From assembly GCF_014650075.1 (NCBI RefSeq), contig NZ_BMUG01000007.1, positions 186,001 through 250,000 of the forward strand: a DNA stretch of 64,000 bases. Direction: 5' to 3'. The notes under the pieces were generated by a model. It saw only the letters and a program-made list of their open reading frames with translations. It was not told where the DNA came from and searched no databases. Each line of letters begins with the position of its first letter. Positions within the stretch are counted from its first letter, which is position 1. Below are positions 49,196-57,042 of this stretch, in pieces. This DNA is from Streptomyces microflavus (lineage in GTDB: Bacteria; Actinomycetota; Actinomycetes; Streptomycetales; Streptomycetaceae). Both the position numbers and the translations under genes were made by a program.

Positions 49196-50113
49196 TCAGC
49201 GGGTGCGCGGGTTGTGGCGGTGGGCGAGCGCCTCGTAGGAGGCGGCGAGGGCGGGCGCGGCCGTCTCGTACGTCCGCTGGGCAACGCCTATGAACAGGCA
49301 GTCCACGACCAGGAGCTGGCTCGTCCGGCTCGACATGGCGGCGGGGCGCAGCTCGCTCTCGCGGGCGGTGGACGTGGTGAGGACGTGGTCGGCGTACTGC
49401 GAGACGGGTCCGTCGGGCCGCCCGGTGATCGCGACCGTGGTCGCCCCCCGGTCGAACGCGACCCGCAGCGGCTCGATGACGTCACCCGTCGAGCCCGAGT
49501 GCGTGATCGCGATGGCCACATCGCCGGCGCGCAGCTGCACGGCGTTGGTCACCGCGAGGTGCGGGTCGGCGTGGGCGTGGGCTATCAGGCCGATGCGGAG
49601 CAGCTTCTGCGCCAGGTCCTGGCCGACGAGGGAGGAGGCGCCCACGCCGTAGATGTCGATGCGGCGGGCGGTCGCCGCGGCGGCCACGGCGGCCCCCAGC
49701 TGTACGGTGTCCAGCCCGGCGGCGGTGTCCGCCAGGGTCTGCTGCTCGTCGAAGGCGAGCTTGGCGACGACCTCGGCGATCGGGTCGTCCACGGCGATGT
49801 CCGCCGTGACGGCCGGCGAACGGCCGGACTCCTGGTGCGCGGCGAGCCCGGCCAGGGCGAGGCGCAGGTCCCGGTAGCCGGGGTAGCCGAGGAGGCGGGC
49901 GGTCCGGACGACGGTCGCCTCACTGGTGCCGGTGAGCTCGGCGAGACCGGTGACGGTGAGGGCGGCGCATCCGGCCGGATCGCCCGCGACGGCTTCGGCG
50001 ACCAGCTGCATGGAGCGGGTCATGGAGGGCGCGAGCGTCCGCACCTTCGCGGCGAGGGCCGCGGGGGCGGGCGGGGAGTCGCCGCTGAAAATTTCCTTCA
50101 CGTCTTGGGTCAC
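49196..50113 (-). CDS. murR: RpiR/MurR-family transcriptional regulator
   Basis: A 305-residue regulator: an N-terminal RpiR helix-turn-helix (AALTVTGLAELTGTSEATVVRTARLLGYPGYRDLRLALA, about 50-90) and a C-terminal SIS domain (RRIDIYGVGASSLVGQDLAQKLLRIG; AIAITHSGSTGDVIEPLR) that should sense a sugar phosphate such as MurNAc-6-phosphate. GTG start at 50113 has no ribosome-binding site, and a palindrome lies four bases upstream, so the transcript could be leaderless and autoregulated. It is the first gene of a murR-murQ-murP operon. Confidence 0.88.
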   Translation of the reverse strand: MTQDVKEIFSGDSPPAPAALAAKVRTLAPSMTRSMQLVAEAVAGDPAGCAALTVTGLAELTGTSEATVVRTARLLGYPGYRDLRLALAGLAAHQESGRSPAVTADIAVDDPIAEVVAKLAFDEQQTLADTAAGLDTVQLGAAVAAAATARRIDIYGVGASSLVGQDLAQKLLRIGLIAHAHADPHLAVTNAVQLRAGDVAIAITHSGSTGDVIEPLRVAFDRGATTVAITGRPDGPVSQYADHVLTTSTARESELRPAAMSSRTSQLLVVDCLFIGVAQRTYETAAPALAASYEALAHRHNPRTR

Positions 50114-50132
50114 ATCTGAAAGATATTTTCAA
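50086..50132. promoter_or_regulatory. RpiR/MurR-type operators at the murR start
   Basis: TGAAAGATATTTTCAA (50117-50132) is a near-perfect palindrome four bases upstream of the GTG; TGAAAATTTCCTTCA (50086-50100) is a second, weaker one within the first codons. The GAAA-N-TTTC pattern is an unusual AT-rich island in this GC-rich region and fits RpiR-family sites. Confidence 0.7.
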
Positions 50133-50218
50133 CCCGGGGGTCCGTCAACCCCCCCTGTGGTCCTGTGGTCTCCGCCTCTGGCGGTGGGGCTTCCGCGCGC
50201 GGGCCGCACAATGGGGGT

Positions 50219-50587
50219 ATGGAGCTGAACCCCCTGGAGCAGGCACTGCACACCGCCCGCGCACTGGTCATGGCCGATCTCGTCGCGGGCGATGTCGCCG
50301 AGGCCGACGTCGTCTCGTTCGTCGAGGACGCGGTGACGCACCGCCGGTGGTGGGTCGAGCAGTGGCCCGAGGGTGCGGAGTTCGTCGCCGGGCTGATCGC
50401 CCAGGACGTGCAGGACGCCCTGCTGGAGAAGTACGGGCGGTGGCCGCTCTGCCCCGCCTGCGCCGAGGACGAGCCGCACGCGCTGGACGTCGAGCCGGAG
50501 CTGGGGCCCGACCCGCACTGGGTGTGCACGAAGGCGGCCGTGGCCGTCGCGCCGGTGGGGGCGCTGGGCGAGGTATTGCGGCGGTGA
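50219..50587 (+). CDS. Conserved hypothetical protein with a possible zinc-binding CPAC motif
   Basis: A 122-residue soluble protein: an N-terminal helical part (NPLEQALHTARALVMADLVAGDVAEADVVSFVEDAV), RRWWVEQWPEGAEFVAGLIAQDVQDALLEKYGRWPLCPACAED, and a later single Cys (HWVCTK), so a zinc-ribbon-like knuckle is possible. ATG 50219 is chosen because the family pattern starts there. The stop overlaps the next gene's GTG by four bases, so the two are translationally coupled. Function unknown. Confidence 0.72.
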   Translation: MELNPLEQALHTARALVMADLVAGDVAEADVVSFVEDAVTHRRWWVEQWPEGAEFVAGLIAQDVQDALLEKYGRWPLCPACAEDEPHALDVEPELGPDPHWVCTKAAVAVAPVGALGEVLRR

Positions 50588-50856
50588 CCCTCTACATCGA
50601 CCCGCCCACCTGGCCCGGACACGGCCGCCTCTGGTCGCACCTGGTCAGCGACGTGTCGTTCGAGGAGCTGCACACGTTCGCCGCCGTGATCGGCTGCCCG
50701 CCGCGCGCCTTCGAGCGCGACCACTACGACGTGCCGGAGGCGTACTACGCGGACGCCGTACGGGCGGGGGCGCGGGAGATCGGCTCGAAGGAGCTGGTGC
50801 GCCGCCTCACCGCCGCCGGGCTCCGGCGGCCGAAGGGGCGGGCGGCGCCGGGGTAG
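50584..50856 (+). CDS. DUF4031 domain protein
   Basis: A 90-residue protein: TLYIDPPTWPGHGRLWSHLVSDVSFEELHTFAAVIGCPPRAFERDHYDVPEAYYADAVRAGAREIGSKELVRRLTAAGLR. I recognise this as DUF4031, a small conserved family with invariant D, W, H and Y residues that might form an enzyme-like site. GTG start overlaps the previous stop (GTGA). A terminator follows. Function unknown. Confidence 0.85.
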   Translation: MTLYIDPPTWPGHGRLWSHLVSDVSFEELHTFAAVIGCPPRAFERDHYDVPEAYYADAVRAGAREIGSKELVRRLTAAGLRRPKGRAAPG

Positions 50857-50883
50857 TGCGGCCGCCCACGCCGGTGGGTGCCG

Positions 50884-50916
50884 GGGCGGGCGGCCCCCCC
50901 TGGTGGCCGCCCGCCC
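50884..50916. terminator. Terminator between DUF4031 and the HAD phosphatase genes
   Basis: GGGCGGGCGGCC and GGCCGCCCGCCC form a perfect 12-base-pair stem with a 9-base loop in the gap between two convergent genes. Confidence 0.88.
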
Positions 50917-50924
50917 TGTGCGGA

Positions 50925-51584
50925 CTAGGAGAGCTCGCCGTCGTAGTCCGGGAGCTTGAAGGTGCGCTCGGCGTGGCCGCCCACGATGTCGGTGGTGTTG
51001 TTCCCGATGTTGGCGATGATCTTGTACCCCTTCGCCTCGATCGCGGCCCGCTGCTCGGTCTTGTAGGCGCTGACCTCCTCGAAGAGGTCCGGCAGGCTGC
51101 GCACGTACAGCCCGTCGACCGGGTAGCCGGCCTTCTTCAGGTTCCAGTCCGTGAGGGAGTGGATGATGCCCGGCCGGGCGGTGACGAAGAAGACGGCCAC
51201 ACCGCGCGTATCGGCGTAGCGGGCCAGGTCGCGGACGTCACGGACGGCGGGGGTGGGCAGCTCCCAGAACGGGTGGAAGTGCGTCTCCAGCGCGGTGTTG
51301 TCGATGTCGAGGACGATCGCCTGCTTCTCACCGCCCGCGTTCCCGGTACGGGACTCGATCCAGGGGCGCGCCTCGGCGACGACGGCCGCGACCTCCTGCC
51401 GCCAGTCGTTGTAGTCGACGCTCGCGGCGAGGGCGGCCGGGGCGGCGGCTGCGGCGGTGACCTGGGCGGTGGTGCGGGCGGGGGCCGTCTCCGTCGCGTC
51501 GGCCGAGGTGACGGGGACCGCGACGAGGGCGAAGGCCGCGGCCAGTGCCGCAGCCGTGCGCTGGATGGTGGCGCCTGCATGCAT
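50925..51584 (-). CDS. Secreted HAD acid phosphatase (class B/IIIB type)
   Basis: A 219-residue exported phosphatase. Residues 1-28 are a signal peptide (TIQRTAAALAAAFALVAVPVTSADA). The HAD motifs are AIVLDIDNTALETHFHPFWE with nucleophile Asp, FFVTARPG, and NIGNNTTDIVGGHAERTFKLPDYDG. The fourth motif has Asn where many HAD enzymes have Asp, which I believe is common in these actinobacterial homologues. ATG 51584 is preceded by AGGAG. It probably releases phosphate from organic esters outside the cell. Convergent with the DUF4031 gene. Confidence 0.86.
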   Translation of the reverse strand: MHAGATIQRTAAALAAAFALVAVPVTSADATETAPARTTAQVTAAAAAPAALAASVDYNDWRQEVAAVVAEARPWIESRTGNAGGEKQAIVLDIDNTALETHFHPFWELPTPAVRDVRDLARYADTRGVAVFFVTARPGIIHSLTDWNLKKAGYPVDGLYVRSLPDLFEEVSAYKTEQRAAIEAKGYKIIANIGNNTTDIVGGHAERTFKLPDYDGELS

Positions 51585-51788
51585 GGGGACTCCTGGGTGG
51601 GAACCTGCCAATGGCCCGTACGCCGTGATCGGACGACGGGTTGTCATGCTCGCGCTCAATAGTGAAGTGCGGGTGGCCGTCTGGCTACTGGTCGGTAGCG
51701 TCTTTCCCGTCGGCTGCCGTTCGCCTGCCGACGAGAATCAGCCGGAGGAATCAGCCGGAGGAATCAGCAGGGGGGGCGGGCCTCGGGG

Positions 51789-53138
51789 TTACGCGCCCGG
51801 CGACGCCACGCAGTCCGCCGACGTCACCGGCCCGGTGGCCCCCGGTCCCGGCACCGCACGCTCCGCGCCCGCCGCACTCCCCGTACCGACCGCAGCGCCC
51901 GCACTCCCCGTACCGGCGGCAGCGCTCTTCGCGATCAGCCGCGACCGGCTCCGGCCGCCCCCGCCGCGCTGGAGCCGCAGCGACACCGCCACCGCCGCCA
52001 GGGCCAGGACCGTCATCGCCGCGCCCGCCCACGCCGTCGCCGCGAAGCCGAAGTCCGCGTCGATCACCGTGCCGCCCAGCCACGGGCCGCTCGTGTTGCC
52101 CAGGTTGAACGCGGCCGTCGTCGTGGCACCGGCCAGCGTCGGGGCCGCCCCGGCCACGTTGAACATCCGGGCGTTGAGCGCGGGGGCCGTGAAGAACGCC
52201 GACAGACCCAGCAGGAACGCCAGCGCGACGACCGCCGCCTGGCTGGAGGCGAACAGGGCCAGCGCCGCCAGGAACACCGTGGACGCCGTGATGCCGCTGA
52301 GCAGCACCCCGAAGAGGTGCGCGTCCGCGACCCGGCCGCCGATCGTCGTACCGACCAGCGCGCCGATCCCGAAGAGGCCCAGGATCCACGGCACCCAGCC
52401 CGAGTCCAGCCCCGCCACGTCCGTCAGCAGCGGCGCCAGATAGCTGAACGCGCAGAACACCCCGCCCGCCGCGAGTGCGGTGATCACGATCGCCAGCCAG
52501 ACCTGCCGGTCCCGGTAGATCGCCAGCTCCCGCCTCAGCTCCGGCTTCTTCTCCGGCAGCGGGATGTACGGGATACGGGTGACGACCCCGATCAGCGCCA
52601 CCGCCGACGCCGCGCCCACCGCCCAGAACGCCGACCGCCAGCCGAAGTGCTCGCCGAGGAAGGCGCCCAGCGGCACGCCCAGCACGTTGGCGATCGACAG
52701 CCCGCCGATCATCACGGCCATCGCCCGCGCCCGCTGGTTCACCGGGACCATCGCGATGGCCACCGCCGCCCCGACCGCCCAGAAACCCGCGCAGGCGAGC
52801 GCGCTCACCACCCGGGAGGCGAAGAGCACCTCGTACGTCGGGGCGAGCGCGCCCGCGATCTGCCCGAGGCCGAAGACCGAGATCAGCGCGATCAGGGTGG
52901 TGCGGCGCGGCAGCCGCAGTGTGGCCACGGCGAGCAGCGGGGCGCCGACCACCATGCCGATCGCGAAGGCGGATATGAGAAGCCCGGCCTGCGGGATCGA
53001 GACGTTCATGTCGTCCGCGATGGGCGGCAGCAGGCCCGACAGCATGAACTCACTGGTGCCGAGGGCGAAGACCGAGAGGCCGAGGATGTATACGGCCGGA
53101 GGCATGGACGTGCGGCGGCGTGAGGTGGAGTCGGGCAT
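51789..53138 (-). CDS. Major facilitator superfamily drug/sugar exporter
   Basis: A 449-residue membrane protein with 12 helices of the DHA1 type: MPPAVYILGLSVFALGTSEFMLSGLLPPIADDMNVSIPQAGLLISAFAIG is the Cmx/AraJ-like start, and GAPLLAVATLRLPRRTTLIAL the helix 2-3 loop. After helix 12 a low-complexity Gly/Ser/Ala tail (SAAAGTGSAGAAVGTGSAAGAE) hangs in the cytoplasm. The family exports drugs, arabinose-like sugars or nucleosides; substrate cannot be told from sequence. ATG 53138 is used. It is monocistronic, between the phosphatase gene and the PQQ lipoprotein gene. Confidence 0.88.
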   Translation of the reverse strand: MPDSTSRRRTSMPPAVYILGLSVFALGTSEFMLSGLLPPIADDMNVSIPQAGLLISAFAIGMVVGAPLLAVATLRLPRRTTLIALISVFGLGQIAGALAPTYEVLFASRVVSALACAGFWAVGAAVAIAMVPVNQRARAMAVMIGGLSIANVLGVPLGAFLGEHFGWRSAFWAVGAASAVALIGVVTRIPYIPLPEKKPELRRELAIYRDRQVWLAIVITALAAGGVFCAFSYLAPLLTDVAGLDSGWVPWILGLFGIGALVGTTIGGRVADAHLFGVLLSGITASTVFLAALALFASSQAAVVALAFLLGLSAFFTAPALNARMFNVAGAAPTLAGATTTAAFNLGNTSGPWLGGTVIDADFGFAATAWAGAAMTVLALAAVAVSLRLQRGGGGRSRSRLIAKSAAAGTGSAGAAVGTGSAAGAERAVPGPGATGPVTSADCVASPGA

Positions 53139-53198
53139 GACTCGTCCCAACACCGGAGAACGCCTCCGCATTCCCGGCTCCCGGTGGGTGGACGGCCG

Positions 53199-53248
53199 TC
53201 ACCCGGGCAGGGCGTGCCGTGGGGCCGGTCACCCCGGCAGGGCGTGCA
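53199..53248. repeat. 30-bp direct repeat duplicating the 3' end of the PQQ-propeller gene
   Basis: GTCACCCGGGCAGGGCGTGC (53198-53217) recurs as GTCACCCCGGCAGGGCGTGC (53228-53247), offset exactly 30 bases. The second copy is the last codons (HALPG) and stop of the PQQ gene; the first lies downstream of that stop. Confidence 0.8.
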
Positions 53249-54479
53249 GCTTCTTCCCGTGCAGGGCGAAGACGTGCTTGCCGTCGGTGGCCACCAGCCA
53301 GGAGTGGAAGTCGCCGGACTTGTCGTTGAAGGTCCAGCGCAGGGCGCCGGTCTTCGCGTCGATGGCGTGGACGCCGCCCTGCTTGTCGAGGTCGGTGGCC
53401 CCGTAGAGGGTGGAGCCGACCCGGACGAACTGCCGGGGCACCTGCGCGCCCGCGTCCTTGAGGGCCGTGGACTGCCAGACCTTCTTGCCGGTCCGCGGCT
53501 CGACGGCCCGGAGCGTCCGGCCGCTGTCGGCGATGTAGAGCACGTCGTCCAGGACGGTCGGCTCCCGGAACGTGGTGAACTGTTCGGCCTCCACGGACCA
53601 CTTCTCGGACCCGTCCGACAGGGCGAAGGCCTGGAGCCGCTGCCCCTGCGGGACGATCACCAGATCCTGGTGGACGACGAAGGGGCCGTAGCTCGTCTTC
53701 GTCGTCTTCTGCGTCCACACCTGCTTGCCGGTGGCGGTGTCGCGCACCGTGAGGTTCTTCTTGAAGTCGGTGTAGACGAGGTAGCGGCCCTGCACGGCTG
53801 CGTGGACGCCGTTCTGCTCGGTGCCGAGGTCGCGCTGTTCCTTCCAGGCGAGCTTGCCCGTGCTGCTGTTCAGCGCGGCGATCACGTTCGTACGGGACGA
53901 GCCGTCGGCCTCCAGGATCTCGGCGATGACGTACACCTGCGTCCCGTCGACCGCGACCGGCCTGGGCTGGCGGTACTCCTTGCCCAGGTGGCTGCGCCAG
54001 GTCTCCTTGCCGGAGGCCGGGGCGTACCCGATGACGTTGCCGTCGTACTTGCCGCTCGCCAGGTACAGGGTGCTGCCGCCGGCGCCGAGCAGCAGCGGGG
54101 CCCCGGGGACCGCGCCGCCCGGCAGGGACCACCGCTCGGCGCCGGTCGCCCCGTCGAGGGCGGCCAGCGGGTCACCGCTCGCGATCACCACGCCGTCCAC
54201 GGCCACGAGTTCGTCGTTGTCCCCGTAGGTCTGTGCCGAGGTCGACTTCGTCCACAGGGGTGCGGGGGCCTTGCCGTCCTCGGTGCCCTTGCCGTCCTCA
54301 GGAGAAGCGGTGCGCGGCGGTGGCGTGCTGCCTGCGCCGCCGGTCGCGAGCTCGTCCTCGCAGCCGGTCAGCCCGGCACCGAGCGCCGTCATGGTGAGCG
54401 CGCCGCCGGCCAGTCGCAGTATTCGCCGCCGTGAAGTTCTGCCGGCCGTGGTGCCGTGTCCCACGAATCCCTTGGACAT
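53229..54479 (-). CDS. PQQ-like beta-propeller lipoprotein
   Basis: A 416-residue exported lipoprotein. The leader has TSRRRILRLAGGALTMTALGAGLTGC: a twin-arginine motif with a lipobox ending at about Cys40. After a Pro/Gly/Lys-rich spacer, repeated blade motifs follow (VIASGDPLAALDGATGAERWS, VIAALNSSTGKLAWKE, VRDTATGKQVWTQ, LRAVEPRTGKKVWQ, VHAIDAKTGALRWTF), giving a seven- or eight-bladed propeller. Some relatives fold around PQQ, others are binding scaffolds (BamB-like); no cofactor residues can be assigned. Monocistronic. Confidence 0.88.
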   Translation of the reverse strand: MSKGFVGHGTTAGRTSRRRILRLAGGALTMTALGAGLTGCEDELATGGAGSTPPPRTASPEDGKGTEDGKAPAPLWTKSTSAQTYGDNDELVAVDGVVIASGDPLAALDGATGAERWSLPGGAVPGAPLLLGAGGSTLYLASGKYDGNVIGYAPASGKETWRSHLGKEYRQPRPVAVDGTQVYVIAEILEADGSSRTNVIAALNSSTGKLAWKEQRDLGTEQNGVHAAVQGRYLVYTDFKKNLTVRDTATGKQVWTQKTTKTSYGPFVVHQDLVIVPQGQRLQAFALSDGSEKWSVEAEQFTTFREPTVLDDVLYIADSGRTLRAVEPRTGKKVWQSTALKDAGAQVPRQFVRVGSTLYGATDLDKQGGVHAIDAKTGALRWTFNDKSGDFHSWLVATDGKHVFALHGKKLHALPG

Positions 54480-54605
54480 TTTTCCGTACCCCCGTGGAGT
54501 TGTCAGAGTGTGTGCAACTGCGATGCCAGACGTTAGCGGTCGTCAGGTTCTCCTGGCCGGGCCAGGGCGTGACCGGAACAACTCCGTGAAGGAACCGGAA
54601 CATTT

Positions 54606-54651
54606 GCCGACCGGAACCGGAAACAGGGGCCGACCGGAACCGGAACACGGG
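54606..54651. repeat. 23-bp tandem repeat downstream of the HD-hydrolase gene
   Basis: GCCGACCGGAACCGGAAACA (54606) and GCCGACCGGAACCGGAACAC (54629) start two 23-base units, with further GACCGGAA fragments at 54571 and 54594. They lie between the HD gene stop and the start region of the PQQ gene and are not clear copies of either gene end. Confidence 0.75.
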
Positions 54652-54655
54652 CCGA

Positions 54656-55330
54656 TCACTGAGGACCGGACGACCCCAGCAGCTCCAGCTCCGTCGCCAG
54701 GTTGTGCCGGGCCCGCGCCTCCCACTCGGCCGCCCCGTACGGCGTACGGAACAGCCTCGGCAGCGCGAGGAGCTGCCGCAGCACCGCCGCCCGCCCCGCC
54801 CGGAACGCCTCGTCGGGGACGAACCCGTACTCCTCACGTACCTGCGCCGCATAGGCCGCGTACGCGTCCGGGCCGCCCGCCAGGACCGCCAGGTCCGCGT
54901 CGCACAGCACCTCGCCGTTGCCGTCCCCCTCCGCCGGGTCGTGCGTCACGGTGAGCCGGACCAGCCGCGCGACCTCCACCGTCACCGCTTCCCCCATCCC
55001 CGCCTCGGGCAGTGCGCGTTCGGCGAGGGCGGCGCTGCGCTCCTCGTTCTCCGTGCGGTCGGGCCGGTACACGGCGTCGTGGAACCAGGCGGCCAGGCGC
55101 ACCGCGTGCACATCGGCGGCGTACCCGGCGAGGGTGTCGATCCGGTCCAGGACCGCCGTCAGGTGGGCGGTGGTGTGGTAGCGCCGCTGCGGCTCCGCCC
55201 AACGGACCAGGAGGTTCTCGGCGTACGGCAGGGGGTCGGGGCCGGGCGCTCCGGAACGGGCGGCGAGGAGCGTGTCCCGCCAGCGGTCGGGCAGGGCACG
55301 GGTGTCGCGGGGGCGCGGGCTGTCCGTCAT
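54656..55330 (-). CDS. HD-domain metal-dependent phosphohydrolase
   Basis: A 224-residue soluble hydrolase. RRYHTTAHLTAVLDRID gives the first metal His; AAWFHDAVYRPDRTENEERSA holds the His-Asp pair; LTVTHDPAEGDGNGEVLCDADLAVL supplies the distal Asp. This pattern, with two histidines spaced before the HD and a distal Asp, is that of predicted metal-dependent HD hydrolases of about 200 residues, often acting on nucleotides. Substrate unknown. It is divergent from the mycothiol-dependent isomerase-like gene across a region with 23-base direct repeats. Confidence 0.85.
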   Translation of the reverse strand: MTDSPRPRDTRALPDRWRDTLLAARSGAPGPDPLPYAENLLVRWAEPQRRYHTTAHLTAVLDRIDTLAGYAADVHAVRLAAWFHDAVYRPDRTENEERSAALAERALPEAGMGEAVTVEVARLVRLTVTHDPAEGDGNGEVLCDADLAVLAGGPDAYAAYAAQVREEYGFVPDEAFRAGRAAVLRQLLALPRLFRTPYGAAEWEARARHNLATELELLGSSGPQ

Positions 55331-55352
55331 GGGACGACCTTAGAGGCTGCGT

Positions 55353-55408
55353 CCCGTACGGATGAGAGGCCGAGCCCCGTACGGATGAGAGGCCGAGCCC
55401 CGCACGGA
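55353..55408. repeat. 23-bp direct repeats in a divergent promoter region
   Basis: CCCGTACGGATGAGAGGCCG (with AGC) starts at 55353 and again at 55376; a third partial unit begins at 55399 (CCCGCACGGAT). The region lies between the divergent HD-hydrolase and isomerase-like genes, so the repeats could be binding sites as well as slippage products. Confidence 0.8.
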
Positions 55409-55458
55409 TTCCGGCATCCGGCCCCGGCCGGCGGGCTCCCTGCGGTTGGCTGAGCCGC

Positions 55459-56175
55459 ATGACCACCACATCCGCCGCCACCGCTCCCGTACGCGATCCC
55501 GAACTGCCCGGCCTGCTCCTGCGGACCGAGCGTGACGTCCTCCTCCCGCTGCTGCGCGCCACCCCCGAGTCCGCCTTCGGCCTTCGTACCGCGTGCCCCG
55601 GCTGGACCGTCCGCGATGTCCTCGCGCACTGCGCCGCCGCACTGACCAGGGTGGTCGAGGACCGGCTGGAGGAAGGGGTGTTCTCCCCCGAGTCCAACGA
55701 GCGGGACATCGCGGAGCGGGCCGGTCTGCCCCTGCCCGCACTCCTCGACGAGCTGGAGCGCGGGATGACCGGAGCCGGTCCGGTGATCGCCGCCGCGGGC
55801 GGGAAGCTGGACGGGGTCGCGCTCGGCGAGTGGGTGCACGCCGGTGATGTGCGCGAGGCGTGGGGCCTCGAAGGGGCGTACGCCGGGAGCGGGCTGGGGT
55901 ACGCCCTCGGCCTGCTGGAGGGCGTGGCGTACCGGAAGGAGATGCCGCAGATCGTCGCCCACGTGGCGGGGGAGGAGCCGGCGGGCTGGGGAGAGCCGCG
56001 CCCGCTCGGTGTCCGCTCTCCTGAAGACCGCCCGGTGGGCCGGTACCGAGGCGACGGGCCGACCCTGATCCGGCTGTACGCGAACCGGCCGCTGGTGGGC
56101 ACGCGGTACGAGCTCCACGGCGTACGGGAGGGGGACCTGCACCTCTTCGACCGGCCGCCGAAGCTGGACGGCTGA
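55459..56175 (+). CDS. Mycothiol-dependent maleylpyruvate isomerase family protein (DinB-like)
   Basis: A 238-residue protein with the DinB/MDMPI four-helix fold: LRTERDVLLPLLRATPESAFGLRTACPGWTVRDVLAHCAAAL has the characteristic PGW..rDvlaH motif, whose His (H57) binds a metal; ALGEWVHAGDVREAWG carries the second His. Such proteins use or sense mycothiol, the actinobacterial thiol. Many annotated members are not isomerases, so substrate is open. It is a single gene ahead of the pxp operon. Confidence 0.84.
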   Translation: MTTTSAATAPVRDPELPGLLLRTERDVLLPLLRATPESAFGLRTACPGWTVRDVLAHCAAALTRVVEDRLEEGVFSPESNERDIAERAGLPLPALLDELERGMTGAGPVIAAAGGKLDGVALGEWVHAGDVREAWGLEGAYAGSGLGYALGLLEGVAYRKEMPQIVAHVAGEEPAGWGEPRPLGVRSPEDRPVGRYRGDGPTLIRLYANRPLVGTRYELHGVREGDLHLFDRPPKLDG

Positions 56176-56292
56176 GGGATGGCTGAGGGACGGCTGGGGG
56201 AGCGGGGGATGAAGCCGAGGGAGCAGGCCTTCCGCCCCTCGGACCGGCCCTTGTCGACCACGAGCACAGTCAATAGCGTGCGCCCGGTGAAG

Positions 56293-57042
56293 ATGGACCT
56301 GAACGCGGATCTCGGCGAAGGCTTCGGCCGCTGGACCCTGACCGACGACGAAGCGCTCCTCGCCTGCGTCACCAGCGCCAATGTGGCGTGCGGCTTCCAC
56401 GCGGGCGACGCCTCCGTGATGCGGCGGGTCTGCGATGCGGCCGCCGTCAACGGCGTACGGATCGGGGCGCAGGTCTCCTACCGGGACCTGGCCGGGTTCG
56501 GGCGCCGGTCGATGGATGTTCCGGCCGACGAGCTGACCGCCGAGATCGCCTACCAGATAGGCGCCCTGCGGGTGTTCGCCGAAGCGGCCGGCTCCACCGT
56601 CTCGTACGTCAAGCCGCACGGCGCCCTCTACAACCGGACCGTCCACGACGAGCAGCAGGCCGCTGCCGTCGTCGCGGGCGTCCGGCTCGCGGGCGGTGGC
56701 CTCGCCGTCCTCGGGCTGCCCGGCTCCCACCTGCTCGCCCACGCCTCCGCCGCCGGGCTGCCCGCCGTGGAGGAGGCCTTCGCCGACCGCGCGTACACCG
56801 CGCAGGGCACGCTGGTCCCGCGCGGCGAACCGGGGGCGGTGGTGCACGACGCCGACGAGGTCGTACGCCGCGGTGTCGGCATGGCGCTCGACCGGGAGGT
56901 CACCGCGGCGGACGGCAGCCGGATACCCGTCGAGGCGCGCTCGCTCTGCGTCCACGGCGACACCCCGGGCGCCGCGGCCCTCGCGCGCCGGGTGCGGGCG
57001 GCACTGGAGGAAGCGGGCGTGCGGGTGGAGGCGTTCGCATGA
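56293..57042 (+). CDS. pxpA: 5-oxoprolinase subunit A (LamB/YcsF family)
   Basis: A 249-residue subunit of the ATP-dependent complex that opens 5-oxoproline to glutamate. MDLNADLGEGFGRWTLTDDEALLACVTSANVACGFHAGDASVMRRV is the invariant LamB/YcsF start with metal-binding Asp/His, and YVKPHGALYN and SLCVHGDTPGA follow. ATG 56293 is the family start; GTG 56287 is a near alternative. The four-base ATGA overlap with pxpB shows an operon pxpA-pxpB-pxpC. 5-oxoproline arises spontaneously from glutamine and from N-terminal Gln. Confidence 0.95.
   Translation: MDLNADLGEGFGRWTLTDDEALLACVTSANVACGFHAGDASVMRRVCDAAAVNGVRIGAQVSYRDLAGFGRRSMDVPADELTAEIAYQIGALRVFAEAAGSTVSYVKPHGALYNRTVHDEQQAAAVVAGVRLAGGGLAVLGLPGSHLLAHASAAGLPAVEEAFADRAYTAQGTLVPRGEPGAVVHDADEVVRRGVGMALDREVTAADGSRIPVEARSLCVHGDTPGAAALARRVRAALEEAGVRVEAFA

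Noticed and set aside
46655..50119. Long plus-strand open frame across the mur operon
   Set aside because: It is antisense to murP, murQ and murR, with Arg/Gly/Asp-rich composition typical of shadow frames.
51789..53138. Specific chloramphenicol-resistance function for the MFS protein
   Set aside because: Resemblance is only to the broad Cmx/AraJ-like family; substrate cannot be read from the sequence.
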